The notes under the pieces: generated by a model
Database searches by the model: none
What the model saw: the letters and a program-made list of their open reading frames with translations, nothing else
Told to the model about the DNA's origin: nothing
Part shown: positions 21,612 to 30,781 of the stretch, one piece after another
Position numbering within the stretch: the stretch's first letter is position 1
How the letters are laid out: the number at the start of each line of letters is the position of its first letter
Program-made: the position numbers and the translations under genes
DNA from: Candidatus Troglogloeales bacterium
Lineage (GTDB): Bacteria > Nitrospirota > Nitrospiria > SBBL01 > SBBA01
NCBI GenBank assembly: GCA_005239925.1
Contig: SBBA01000010.1
Location: 1-38,896, forward strand
Direction: 5' to 3'
DNA: 38,896 nt

Positions 21612-22918
21612 GCTACAAACTCCTCAATCTCTTCACTGGTGTGTTTTTCGGTGACACAAATTAAAAGATGATTCTTTAATTCCGGGTAATGTTTTGCCAA
21701 ATCAATTCCCCCCAGGATTCCCTTCCGTAGCAGTTTCTTTAGAAGACTTGCGGATGACATGGGCGTCTTTACGACAAACTCCTTGAAATAAACGGAAGAA
21801 AAGGGGCAGGTAAATCCGTCAATGGCCGTAATCTTCTCTTGTAACTGGTGGGCCTTTGTCAAACAAAGCAGGGCGACCTCCTTCAACCCGGCAGGCCCCA
21901 GGGTCGCAAGATAGACGGTGGCCGCCAGGGCATTTAAGGCCTGATTGGTACAGATACCGGAGGTTGCCCGTTCACGTTTAATGTGCTGCTCGCGGGTTTG
22001 GAGGGTCAGGCAGAAGGCGGGGCGTTGGTCTGCATCCACCGTTTTGCCTACAATCCTCCCCGGCATCTGACGAATAAAATCGCGGCGCGTAGCAAAGAAA
22101 CCGACGTAGGGGCCGCCAAAGGAGATCGCATTTCCCATCGCCTGTCCCTCTCCAACGGCAATATCGGCCCCATACTCGCCCGGCGTCTTTAATAGGCCCA
22201 ACGAGATTGGGTCTACCGCCATCACCAGCAACGCGCCTTGTCGGTGTGCCTCTTCTGCGATTTCTTCCACCGACTCCAATTGGCCCAGGAAGTTCGGATG
22301 TTGAATGAGAACTGCGGCGGTCTGGTCTCCGATCTGTTCGGTTAGCTTTAAGACCGATGTTCGCCCGGCGTCTATCGGGGCCTCTTTAATCTTGATCCCG
22401 GTGCCAGAAAGATAAGTCCGAACGACCTGTCGGTAATGCGGATGGATTGCGTCGGTCATGACGACCTCGTTCTTTTTTGTGATCCGAACGGACATCAAGG
22501 CTGCCTCGGCCAACGCCGAGGCCCCATCGTAGACCGAGGCATTAGACACCTCCATGCCGGTCAGATTACAAATTAAGCTCTGATATTCATAAATGGATTG
22601 GAGCAGCCCCTGGCTCATCTCCGCTTGATAAGGAGTATAGGCGGTATAAAACTCAGATCGGGAAAGAACAGCATCTACCGTGGTGGGAATGAAGTGATCG
22701 TAGCTACCTCCCCCCAGAAAGGAAAGGAGCGTTTTGTTTTTTCTGGAAAGATTGCGCATCTCACGGCGCAATTCCATCTGCGTCAGTGGCGCGGGAAGAT
22801 TAAATAGACGATTCAGCCGAAACTCCTGGGGAATCTCTAACAGCGCATCAAACGATGCCACACCTATTTGTTGTAGCATAGCCGCCTCTTCCAGGGCGGT
22901 TTTGGGAATATATTCCAT
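21599..22918 (-). CDS. gcvPA: Glycine dehydrogenase (decarboxylating) subunit 1
   Basis: 439 aa; FLGGGSYDHFIPTTVDAVLSRSEFYTAYTPYQAEMSQGLLQSIYEYQS. Confidence 0.96.
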
Positions 22919-22933
22919 GTCGGTTCCTTACTT

Positions 22934-24031
22934 TTATTTTACTTTTTTGTAGAAGGGGGTTTTTACAATAACGCCGGCGGCCTCTCGGTCGCGGATCATG
23001 ACAAAAATCTCGTTCCCAACTTCGGCATAACGAATATCCACATACCCCATCCCAATGCCGCGTTTCAGGCTGGGTGAAAAATTACCAGAGGTCACCTTCC
23101 CGACCTCTTTTTGGTCCGAATAGATCAGGCACCCATCCCTGGGCACACCGCCGACGGTCAACTCAAAACCGATCAGTTGTTGTGTCGGCTTTTGAGATTG
23201 TTTTTCTCGAAGTGATTTACTGCCGATAAACTCCTTTTTTAAATCGAGAAATTGGCTTAAGCCCGCCTCAACCGGGGTTATCTGCTCATTGATTTCGTGA
23301 CCATACAGAGGATACCCCTTTTCAAGCCGAAGGGTGTCACGTGCTCCCAATCCAACCGGTTTGATACCAAGTGGACCTCCCGCTTCCATCAGGCCGTTCC
23401 ATACCTTTTCTACGGCATGAGCGGGAACAATGATTTCATATCCCCTTTCGCCTGTATAGCCGGTTCGTGCAATCGTTGCCATGGCCCCGCGGGCAAAGAC
23501 AAATTCCGTATCAATAAAGGTGCGAAGGGCAATCTCTTCCATCCCGAATGGGATTACCTGCAATAGAACATCCCATGACTTTGGCCCTTGTAACGCCAGT
23601 AACGCGGTCTCGTCCGTTACATCTTTTAATGTTGTGGAGGCGGGTAGATGGGAAGCAATCCAGGCAAAATCTTTGGCGCGGTTGGCGGCATTCACAATGA
23701 TGAAGAATCGATCTGCTCCACGCTGATAGATGTAAATATCGTCAATGACCCCACCCGCTTCATTCAATAACATCGAGTATTGTGCCCCGCCCCGTTTTAT
23801 TTTATTGAGAGGAGAGGGGACGATGTGGGACAAGGCGTTCTTAGCACCCGTACCGGATAATTCAAATCGGCCCATATGACTGATATCAAAAAGGCCCACG
23901 TCGTTTCGGACGGCATGATGTTCTTCTACCACGCCTGTATAAGAGAGCGGCATTTCCCATCCGGAGAAGGAGACAACTTTTGCCCCTAATTTCAGATGCA
24001 GGTCATATAACGGTGTTTTTTTCATGAACAA
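22934..24031 (-). CDS. gcvT: Aminomethyltransferase (glycine cleavage T protein)
   Basis: TPLYDLHLKLGAKVVSFSGWEMPLSYTGVVEEHHAVRNDVGLFDISHMGR. Confidence 0.97.
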   Translation of the reverse strand: MFMKKTPLYDLHLKLGAKVVSFSGWEMPLSYTGVVEEHHAVRNDVGLFDISHMGRFELSGTGAKNALSHIVPSPLNKIKRGGAQYSMLLNEAGGVIDDIYIYQRGADRFFIIVNAANRAKDFAWIASHLPASTTLKDVTDETALLALQGPKSWDVLLQVIPFGMEEIALRTFIDTEFVFARGAMATIARTGYTGERGYEIIVPAHAVEKVWNGLMEAGGPLGIKPVGLGARDTLRLEKGYPLYGHEINEQITPVEAGLSQFLDLKKEFIGSKSLREKQSQKPTQQLIGFELTVGGVPRDGCLIYSDQKEVGKVTSGNFSPSLKRGIGMGYVDIRYAEVGNEIFVMIRDREAAGVIVKTPFYKKVK

Positions 24032-24184
24032 ATTCCCATCGAGCGGGCGAAAAGTATCATATAGGTTACGGAAAGGTCAAGGAATCTTCAGGAAATTTCC
24101 TTTTCAGGAGAATGTACCTGAAGAGTGTAGCCGTAACAAGAGTGAGTAAAAGTTCGCTATGTTATTTGTGGGGTTTTATCTAAT

Positions 24185-24250
24185 CCGACGAGCGGAAGCG
24201 AATAGACAGCTCCCGTTGGGAGGGACGTTGCTTGCGGCGCTTGGAATCCT
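24185..24250 (+). repeat. Degenerate 5'-half copy of family A
   Basis: TCCGACGAGCGGAAGCGAATAGACAGCTCCCGTTGGGAGGGACGTTGCTTGCGGCG resembles the first half of 7989-8045; lacks the 3' hairpin. Confidence 0.6.
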
Positions 24251-24396
24251 CATGTACACTGCGACCATTACGGTTCCTGTGCGTAGTAGCCCTTGCATTT
24301 GAACCGCTCGCTACGGTTTTTAGAGGTGCCCATAAAAAAATTTACAGATGATGATGGAAATGTCTGGCCTATAGGAGTGTAGGCGCGCCGTGCCTC

Positions 24397-24861
24397 CTAC
24401 AAAACCCCTTTGGGAGGGAGAAGCCTTTCGATAAGGGCTTTGAGAAACAAGAGTTCATCCTTCTGGGTTTCCAATGACGTTTCTATCTGCGCCAGCCGGG
24501 CCTGATGAACCCAGAGTATCCGCCCCATTGCGCCTAGAATAAAAAGGGCAATCGTCATGAAAAGCCCGAACATCCACTGCAAGGTGTCAAATCGCTTATT
24601 CATATCGTCAAACCGCTTATTCATATCATTAAACCGCTGGTTTATATCGTCAAACCGCTGGTTCATATCGTCAAATCGGCGATTCATAGAGGTCTGCAAG
24701 TCGTCAATCCGTTTATTCAGGGCCTGTTGACCGGCCTCTAATCTTGCAAGGCTTTCAATAATCTCCCGGTCACTGATTCGGGGGGCAACCTCAACGGCAT
24801 AAGCCGGCGTCAAAATAGATAAGGCAGATAGGATCACCAAAAAGGCCAACGTCTTTTTCAT
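24397..24861 (-). CDS. Exported/membrane coiled-coil hypothetical protein
   Basis: MKKTLAFLVILSALSILTPAYA signal; heptads RFDDMNQRFDDINQRFNDMNKRFDDMNKRFD; TM helix LFMTIALFILGAMGRILW. Confidence 0.8.
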   Translation of the reverse strand: MKKTLAFLVILSALSILTPAYAVEVAPRISDREIIESLARLEAGQQALNKRIDDLQTSMNRRFDDMNQRFDDINQRFNDMNKRFDDMNKRFDTLQWMFGLFMTIALFILGAMGRILWVHQARLAQIETSLETQKDELLFLKALIERLLPPKGVL

Positions 24862-24941
24862 AGTGTCATTGTGAAACAGATTGCGCTTACGTGTCAACCG
24901 CAGGGTGGAATTGTGTCGAAAAGGATTAAGCGTACCCTTTT

Positions 24942-26957
24942 TTATACCTGTTGTCGCACATCCTCCGAGGCAATTTCCACAGGAACGGTTTGAGGGGCAG
25001 ACACGACCACCCGCTTCCGGGTTCGTCGAAAGATATTAAGAATCACCCCCAATCCCATAATTCCTCCACCATACCAGACCCAGAGCACCAGCGGATTATG
25101 TAGGGCACGCACCCGCGCCCAGGAGCCGTCGGGTGCAACCTCCGGAATCGTTACAAAAAGATGACCGGTATAAATCTGATGAATCGCAGCCTCCGTTGTG
25201 GGTGTTTGTGATACCTCGTAAATACGCTTCTGAGGGCGTAACTCTGTGATCAACGTCTTGTCACGCATAATCTCAAAGTGGGCCTCATGACCCGCCCAGT
25301 TTCCTCCCGTTGTCGGATAGAGTTTAAGCAGTTTGAAGTCATATTGATTTAGGGAAATTACATCACCCGGCTTCATAATCTCCATCTTCTCCGCCTGAAA
25401 CAGCGTGGAGGCGACAATCCCCACCGTCATCACCAGCACGCCCACATGCGTTAATATCCCCGCCGTCTTTCTGGGGTTTTGTTTCAACCCTCGTACGATC
25501 CCGGTCATCAAGCCCGTCTGCTCCCGATCGGCCCACATCTTCCCCAGATTCACGTAATCCTGAATAATCGCCGTGCCCGTAAAAAACGTGACCGATAATG
25601 CCGAAAGGGCATATCCATCACGAATACCGATCAGATAGAAAGTAGGAAGCGAACAAAATGCCACGGTTAACGGCAGCGTAAAAATATCTTTAAGCGCGCT
25701 CACCGAACATTTACGCCAGGGGATATAGGGTCCAATCCCCATCAGAAGGATAATCCCCCAGGCAACCGGCATAAACACCGCGTTGTAATAAGGCGGCCCC
25801 ACCGAGACCTTCTGGAATTCCATCACCTCCACAAAAAGGGGATACAGCGTGCCAATAAAAACGATAATAAAGGCAATGATAAAAAAAAGATTGTTGTAAA
25901 GAAACGCCGCCTCCTTGGAGAGAATCGATTCCATCTCCACGCGGCTCTTTAATTTCTGGGAGCGTGCGATCAACATCCCAAAAGAAAGGATCAGCATGAA
26001 GGTGAGGAAGGCCAGAATATAGACCCCCCGGCCGGGATCATTGGCAAAGGAGTGAACGGAGGAGAGGATGCCGCTGCGCACCAGAAAGGTTCCGATGAGC
26101 GAAAGTGAAAAGGCCAAAATAATTAGAAACAGGTTCCAGACCAGAAACATCTTTCGGGACTCCTGCACCATGACGGAATGCAGAAACGCCGTTGCCACCA
26201 GCCACGGCATGAACGAGGCGTTTTCAACCGGATCCCAGCCCCAGTACCCGCCCCATCCCAATTCGTAATAGGCCCAGTATCCTCCCATCAAAATCCCCGT
26301 GGTCAACGCGAGCCAGGCAAACAGGGTCCATCGCTGCGTGGTCTTAATCCACTCCTCGGAAAGCCGCCCGGAGAAGAGCGCGGACATGGCAAAAGAATAC
26401 GGAATGGACAAGCCGACATATCCCAGATAAAGCATCGGGGGATGAATCACCATCGCGGGGTCTTGCAGGAGGGGATTGAGGTCCTTGCCATCGGGCGGAA
26501 TAAACGGGGTGCGCTCAAACGGGTTCGATAAGAAGAGAATCAGCATCAGGAATCCGGTGAGGAGCGTCGATTCAGTAAAGATCAGATACGGCATGACCGC
26601 CGGTTGGGTCTTCCAGTGAATCAGAACGGCCAACATGCAGAAGAGGGAGAGTACCCATGCCCAGAGCAGCAGCGAGCCTTCATGGCCTCCCCACAAACCG
26701 GCCACCTTGTAAAAAATCGGGAGCTTACTATTCGAAGCGCCATAGACGTATTTCACGGAATAGTCCTGTGTCACAAACGAGTAGATCATGGCTGCCATGC
26801 CGATCGTGATCAGGAAGAAATTTAATGTGACGGCCTGTCGGCCCACGGAGACCCAAACCCCGTTTCGGGTGCTTAGCCCTACCCAGGGGGTCGCCATGCC
26901 GACGATGGCGAGTACCAGTGCGGTTATGGTAGCAAAATGTCCAAATTCAAGAATCAA
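24942..26957 (-). CDS. ccmF: Cytochrome c maturation heme lyase subunit CcmF
   Basis: 671 aa; GGHEGSLLLWAW, WAYYELGWGGYWGWDPVENASFMPWL (CcmF WWD motif); TTG start. Confidence 0.95.
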   Translation of the reverse strand: MILEFGHFATITALVLAIVGMATPWVGLSTRNGVWVSVGRQAVTLNFFLITIGMAAMIYSFVTQDYSVKYVYGASNSKLPIFYKVAGLWGGHEGSLLLWAWVLSLFCMLAVLIHWKTQPAVMPYLIFTESTLLTGFLMLILFLSNPFERTPFIPPDGKDLNPLLQDPAMVIHPPMLYLGYVGLSIPYSFAMSALFSGRLSEEWIKTTQRWTLFAWLALTTGILMGGYWAYYELGWGGYWGWDPVENASFMPWLVATAFLHSVMVQESRKMFLVWNLFLIILAFSLSLIGTFLVRSGILSSVHSFANDPGRGVYILAFLTFMLILSFGMLIARSQKLKSRVEMESILSKEAAFLYNNLFFIIAFIIVFIGTLYPLFVEVMEFQKVSVGPPYYNAVFMPVAWGIILLMGIGPYIPWRKCSVSALKDIFTLPLTVAFCSLPTFYLIGIRDGYALSALSVTFFTGTAIIQDYVNLGKMWADREQTGLMTGIVRGLKQNPRKTAGILTHVGVLVMTVGIVASTLFQAEKMEIMKPGDVISLNQYDFKLLKLYPTTGGNWAGHEAHFEIMRDKTLITELRPQKRIYEVSQTPTTEAAIHQIYTGHLFVTIPEVAPDGSWARVRALHNPLVLWVWYGGGIMGLGVILNIFRRTRKRVVVSAPQTVPVEIASEDVRQQV

Positions 26958-26967
26958 TGATGGCTCC

Positions 26968-27174
26968 TTATTGTAGTTTCGATTTTTTCCTCAATTGCAT
27001 GGCTTTGGTGCTTAGCTCTGAAACAGACCTGTCCACCCAAAGCGTCCTTTGCCACTTCGTGTAATCAAACGGTTCTCTCATGACTAACGAAATGAACCTC
27101 TCCGCTTCGACCTCTCCTAGGGTATTGATAAGCGCTTCAACCCCTTTCACTTTTATTTCTGTATCCGTAATCAT
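26968..27174 (-). CDS. Small hypothetical protein, candidate partner of the PIN protein
   Basis: 68 aa ORF overlapping the stop of the upstream PIN gene by 4 nt. Confidence 0.6.
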   Translation of the reverse strand: MITDTEIKVKGVEALINTLGEVEAERFISLVMREPFDYTKWQRTLWVDRSVSELSTKAMQLRKKSKLQ

Positions 27175-27605
27175 TTTGTTACCTCCTTTATAAAAGAGAT
27201 GGGGTCGCTCACCTTAATTTCCCTAATGCCGGATGCTTTCTTGATCAATTCGTCATCCGTTGTTAAAAGGTATTCGCATTGCATGGAGATTGCACAGGCT
27301 AAATGGATAGAATCTTTGCTTTTGATTCCCATAGGGTAAAACTTCTCGGCTATTTTAACAATTTCCTTCGTCTCGTCTGTATCAGCAGAAGCGTGGTTCT
27401 TCCAGCCTCGGATGGCGAGTCTTCTTTGTTCAAATGGATTTGCCTCATTTTCAAAATCTAAAATGTAAGACCATGTGAGGTCAATTTCTTTTTGTAGAAT
27501 GCGTTGTTGAATGTTTAACTTGGCTTCCGTTTCAAGCTGAATGCGAAGTTGCTTCTGGTCGTCAAAAGGACGATTGAAACAACTAATATCAAGGTATATT
27601 TTCAT
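27171..27605 (-). CDS. PIN-domain (VapC-like) putative toxin
   Basis: MKIYLDISCFNRPFDD...SKDSIHLACAISMQCEYLLTTDDELIKKA; PIN acidic positions. Confidence 0.8.
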   Translation of the reverse strand: MKIYLDISCFNRPFDDQKQLRIQLETEAKLNIQQRILQKEIDLTWSYILDFENEANPFEQRRLAIRGWKNHASADTDETKEIVKIAEKFYPMGIKSKDSIHLACAISMQCEYLLTTDDELIKKASGIREIKVSDPISFIKEVTK

Positions 27606-27634
27606 CTGGCAAATTGCAATTTTTATGGTACGGC

Positions 27635-28408
27635 TCACTCTTCAGGAATTATGGAAGGGTGACGCCAATTCCAGATTATTTTTTTAGGTGAATGGTTTAG
27701 AAGGTTAGAATTAACTTTATTAGATATATCCTGTTCCACTGTTGTTAAATTATGCCGTAACTCTTCAATGTCGATCTGGTCCAAAGTAAAATAGAATTTT
27801 TTATCCTCTAAAATTAGTTTTCTTGGTGACTCCATATGAAATGTCAAAGTATATTTTCCATGTTTCCACCAAAAGGCCTCCATGTGGGCCTTTACAAAAT
27901 CTTTAAACTGCTTACTTTGGAGCGTCTTATTGACAAAATCAGGATCATTTTCTTTCAAGAATCTGAAGTGGGTGAGTAATTCCGTAAAGAGTTTGTTAGT
28001 TGTCTGATCAAATTTGGGTTCTTGAAATCGTACGAATTTCTCTAAAAGAATGTCAGTTCCGATCTTGAATGCAATGGGTGTTTGATCCTTTGAAACAACC
28101 TGACGGTTACCTTCTTCATCTGTAATTTCACTGAAGATTTCTTTCATACCCACCCACCTAAATTCATGTTGGTCTCCGTCTTCGTGGGTTAGGCGAATCC
28201 TAAATTCATTGACTATTGCGTCACGGCGATCGGAAGAGAACGCAAGACGTATATTCAATATGGGCCCTAAGGCGGTAAATCCCAATTCAGCACTCCGCGC
28301 CGGGATGATAGTAACATGGGGTGTTGCAAAATAGCGGTACAACCATGTGCCGATTTGAGGCAACCAAGCTGCTGCACCAATGTAAGCTGCTATTTCTTCC
28401 GGTCTCAT
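27635..28408 (-). CDS. Hypothetical protein
   Basis: 257 aa ORF in series with flanking minus-strand genes; no family recognised. Confidence 0.6.
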   Translation of the reverse strand: MRPEEIAAYIGAAAWLPQIGTWLYRYFATPHVTIIPARSAELGFTALGPILNIRLAFSSDRRDAIVNEFRIRLTHEDGDQHEFRWVGMKEIFSEITDEEGNRQVVSKDQTPIAFKIGTDILLEKFVRFQEPKFDQTTNKLFTELLTHFRFLKENDPDFVNKTLQSKQFKDFVKAHMEAFWWKHGKYTLTFHMESPRKLILEDKKFYFTLDQIDIEELRHNLTTVEQDISNKVNSNLLNHSPKKIIWNWRHPSIIPEE

Positions 28409-28456
28409 TTATTACCGCACACACTAACTAACTTAGTAGGAGTAAGCCTTGGGAGC

Positions 28457-28681
28457 TTAGGCAACTTGAATCTCTAGGGTGGTCGTCAGAATTTCCTTGC
28501 TCATTGATTCTTTAATTTCTTCTTCTGATAAGGTCTCTAAATAAAGTTCAATAGCTTCTTTTACATTTGCCATGACTTCATCTATGGTGTCTCCCTGAGT
28601 CTGGTACCCTTCAAGGTCAGGGGCGTAGGCATAATACCCATACCCATCTTTTTCAATAACGATGCTGACTTTGTATGACAT
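28457..28681 (-). CDS. HicB-family antitoxin-like protein, copy 1
   Basis: MSYKVSIVIEKDGYGYYAYAPDLEGYQTQGDTIDEVMANVKEAIELYLE. Confidence 0.88.
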   Translation of the reverse strand: MSYKVSIVIEKDGYGYYAYAPDLEGYQTQGDTIDEVMANVKEAIELYLETLSEEEIKESMSKEILTTTLEIQVA

Positions 28682-28789
28682 CTTAATCCCTCCAACTTTT
28701 ATGCTTCCCTGCAACTATATTTAGCCCTTTAAAATGCTACTCACCCCTCCTTGGCCAAGCGGTTGGGGTGGTTTGAAATTCTATTAATT

Positions 28790-28993
28790 TTAGACAGTAT
28801 TCTTCTTCAATCCCAATTCGGAAGCAACAAGATCAAACGGGCGTCCCCGCTTATTCCGTGGGTCAGACTTAGCCTCTCGGAGCGCAATAAGATCATGATA
28901 GTCCTCCAACTCCTTCTGAAGACGAAGAAAGTCTTTGTACGAGATCACTACGAACTCTTTTTTGCCCTGTTTCTCAATAATTTGAGCTTTCAT
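28790..28993 (-). CDS. Phd/YefM-type antitoxin, copy 1
   Basis: MKAQIIEKQGKKEFVVISYKDFLRLQKELEDYHDLIALREAKSD; 3 nt after the RelE-type ORF. Confidence 0.78.
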   Translation of the reverse strand: MKAQIIEKQGKKEFVVISYKDFLRLQKELEDYHDLIALREAKSDPRNKRGRPFDLVASELGLKKNTV

Positions 28994-28996
28994 ACC

Positions 28997-29245
28997 TTAC
29001 CTGTAGGCCTCTTTTCTATGACGAATCCGATAGATTATAACAGTATCAGCCGATATTTCAAAAAGGACCCGGTAATCCCCCACGCGAAGACGATACTCAG
29101 GAGTATAATTTGTCAATCTTTTGATATTGCCTTTCAGACCCTGTTCCAATGCAAAAATGGCGTCTGCAATATGCTGTGCTTCGGATTTAGGAATTGAAGA
29201 CAAATCCTTTTCAGCGCGTCGGCGAATCTCAATTTTATAGAACAC
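28997..29245 (-). CDS. RelE/ParE-type toxin, copy 1
   Basis: YKIEIRRRAEKDLSSIPKSEAQHIADAIFAL...YRLRVGDYRVLFEISADTVIIYRIRHRKEAY. Confidence 0.93.
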   Translation of the reverse strand: MFYKIEIRRRAEKDLSSIPKSEAQHIADAIFALEQGLKGNIKRLTNYTPEYRLRVGDYRVLFEISADTVIIYRIRHRKEAYR

Positions 29246-29267
29246 TGTCTGTTACAACCTAAAGTCT

Positions 29268-29393
29268 ACCACGATCCAAACCCCGTTTCGCGTGCCCAAG
29301 CCAACCCACGGGGTCGCCATGTTGACCATAGCGATAACCAATGCGATGATAGCGGCAAAATGTCCAAATTCAAGAACCAATGATGTCTCCTTA
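29268..29393 (-). pseudogene. 5'-end fragment of ccmF (about 40 codons)
   Basis: Minus strand translates MVLEFGHFAAIIALVIAMVNMATPWVGLGTRNGVWIVVDFRL*, versus ccmF MILEFGHFATITALVLAIVGMATPWVGLSTRNGVWVSVG. Confidence 0.9.
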
Positions 29394-29461
29394 TCTTCTT
29401 TTCTACGCTAAAAATACGGTGGGTGGGGGTTCTACAATCCATTGAGGGAGGCCCACATAGA

Positions 29462-29677
29462 TCAGGCCGTCATTTTGGTCACTTCATATTTAACGGGTAG
29501 CAGTCTTTCCAGGGCAATATGTTTTGAGGCATCGAGAATCTCAATGCCAACAATCCGGTCCCCCTCTCCGATGTCCAGTACAATATCTTCTGCAACACGC
29601 CTGTTTAATAGGTTTTGTTTGGTATCATCCAGGCGAATATAAAGAAGGTCTGTCCTGTCATCGTATAAAATGTTCAT
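29462..29677 (-). CDS. DUF2283 family protein
   Basis: MNILYDDRTDLLYIRLDDTKQNLLNRRVAEDIVLDIGEGDRIVGIEILDAS. Confidence 0.88.
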   Translation of the reverse strand: MNILYDDRTDLLYIRLDDTKQNLLNRRVAEDIVLDIGEGDRIVGIEILDASKHIALERLLPVKYEVTKMTA

Positions 29678-29678
29678 C

Positions 29679-29959
29679 TTACCTCTCCCATTTTCCATAA
29701 AATACATAGACCGTCACAGTGACTATAAACCCTTCATCGATAGTATAAAATACTTCCACCCTTTTTAGCTCTAATATTGACCTCGTAGGTTTTGTTTGAA
29801 GTCATAGACCTTGGCTTTTCCCTTTCGTTTATACTTGGCAGGAATCATCATGCCCGTCTGAATAACATCCTTAATCTCATCTTGATTAGTTCCTCTCTCC
29901 TCTGCCCTAGCTAATGTGTGTGGATCAATTTGGATATTCATTTGCTTTGCAAATGACAT
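29679..29959 (-). pseudogene. DUF4258 family gene with a single-base frameshift
   Basis: Frame 1 ...HTLARAEERGTNQDEIKDVIQTG...KVYDFKQNLRGQY*; frame 2 continues ELKRVEVFYTIDEGFIVTVTVYVFYGKWER* to the DUF2283 start. Confidence 0.8.
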
Positions 29960-29985
29960 ACTCTTGAGGGGTAAGCCTTGGGAAC

Positions 29986-30210
29986 TTAGGCAACTTGAAC
30001 CTCTAAGGTGGTTGTCAGGATTTCCTTGCTCATTGCTTGTTTCATTTCCTCTCCTGATAAGGTCTCTAAATAAAGCTCAATAGCTTCTTTTATGTTTACC
30101 ATGACTTCGTCTATGGTGTCTCCCTGCGTTTGACATCCTTCAAGGTCGGGCGCATAGGCATAATACCCATACGCATCCTTTTCAATAACGATGCTGACTT
30201 TGTATGACAT
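29986..30210 (-). CDS. HicB-family antitoxin-like protein, copy 2
   Basis: About 9 of 74 residues differ from copy 1. Confidence 0.88.
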   Translation of the reverse strand: MSYKVSIVIEKDAYGYYAYAPDLEGCQTQGDTIDEVMVNIKEAIELYLETLSGEEMKQAMSKEILTTTLEVQVA

Positions 30211-30317
30211 CTTCCTTCCTCCAGCTTTTATGCTTCCTTACAGCTATATTTAGTCCTTTTAAGTGCTTCTCACCCTTCCTTGGCTGAGGGGTTGGGATGG
30301 TTTAAATTCTATTAATT

Positions 30318-30521
30318 TTAGGCAGTATTTTTCTTCAATCCCAATTCGGAAGCAACTAGATCAAACGGGCGTCCCCGCTTATTCCGTGGGTCAGACTTAG
30401 CCTCTCGGAGCGCAATGAGATCATGGTAGTCCTCCAATTCCTTCTGAAGACGAAGAAAGTCTTTGTACGAGATCACTACGAACTCTTTTTTGCCCTGTTT
30501 CTCAATAATTTGAGCTTTCAT
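30318..30521 (-). CDS. Phd/YefM-type antitoxin, copy 2
   Basis: 66/67 residues identical to copy 1. Confidence 0.78.
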   Translation of the reverse strand: MKAQIIEKQGKKEFVVISYKDFLRLQKELEDYHDLIALREAKSDPRNKRGRPFDLVASELGLKKNTA

Positions 30522-30524
30522 ACA

Positions 30525-30773
30525 TTACTTGTAAGACTCTTTTCTATGACAAATCCGATAGATTATCACAGTATCAGTCGATATTTCAAAAAGGACCCGG
30601 TAATTCCCTACGCGAAGACGATACTCATGGGTGTAATTTGTCAATTTTTTGATATTTCCTTTCAGACCCTGTTCCAATGCAAAAATGGCGTCTGCAATAT
30701 GCTGTGCTTCGGATTTAGGAATTGAAGACAAATCCTTTTCAGCGCGTCGGCGAATTTCAATTTTATAGAGCAC
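30525..30773 (-). CDS. RelE/ParE-type toxin, copy 2
   Basis: About 8 of 82 residues differ from copy 1. Confidence 0.92.
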   Translation of the reverse strand: MLYKIEIRRRAEKDLSSIPKSEAQHIADAIFALEQGLKGNIKKLTNYTHEYRLRVGNYRVLFEISTDTVIIYRICHRKESYK

Positions 30774-30781
30774 TGTTTGTT

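Larger units (their letters stand above)
28442..29305 (-). repeat. Near-tandem duplication block, copy 1 (HicB-Phd-RelE plus ccmF 5' fragment)
   Basis: Collinear with 29970-30832 at a constant ~1528-bp offset, high identity. Confidence 0.9.

Noticed and set aside
24115-24150. GTAGCCGTAACAAGAGTGAG resembling the 16S rRNA 3' region (GTCGTAACAAGG)
   Set aside because: Only a short partial match with no flanking rRNA sequence; likely chance.
24593-24695. Tandem repeats as a CRISPR array
   Set aside because: Units are ~21 nt, contiguous without spacers, and in frame within a heptad coiled-coil protein.
28457-30210. Complete HicAB systems
   Set aside because: No HicA-type ORF is visible adjacent to either HicB-like gene; called as solitary HicB-like only.
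28751-30725. Plus-strand ORFs 28751..29197 and 30423..30725 as a duplicated gene
   Set aside because: They mirror the RelE/Phd genes on the opposite strand and are duplicated only because the block is.
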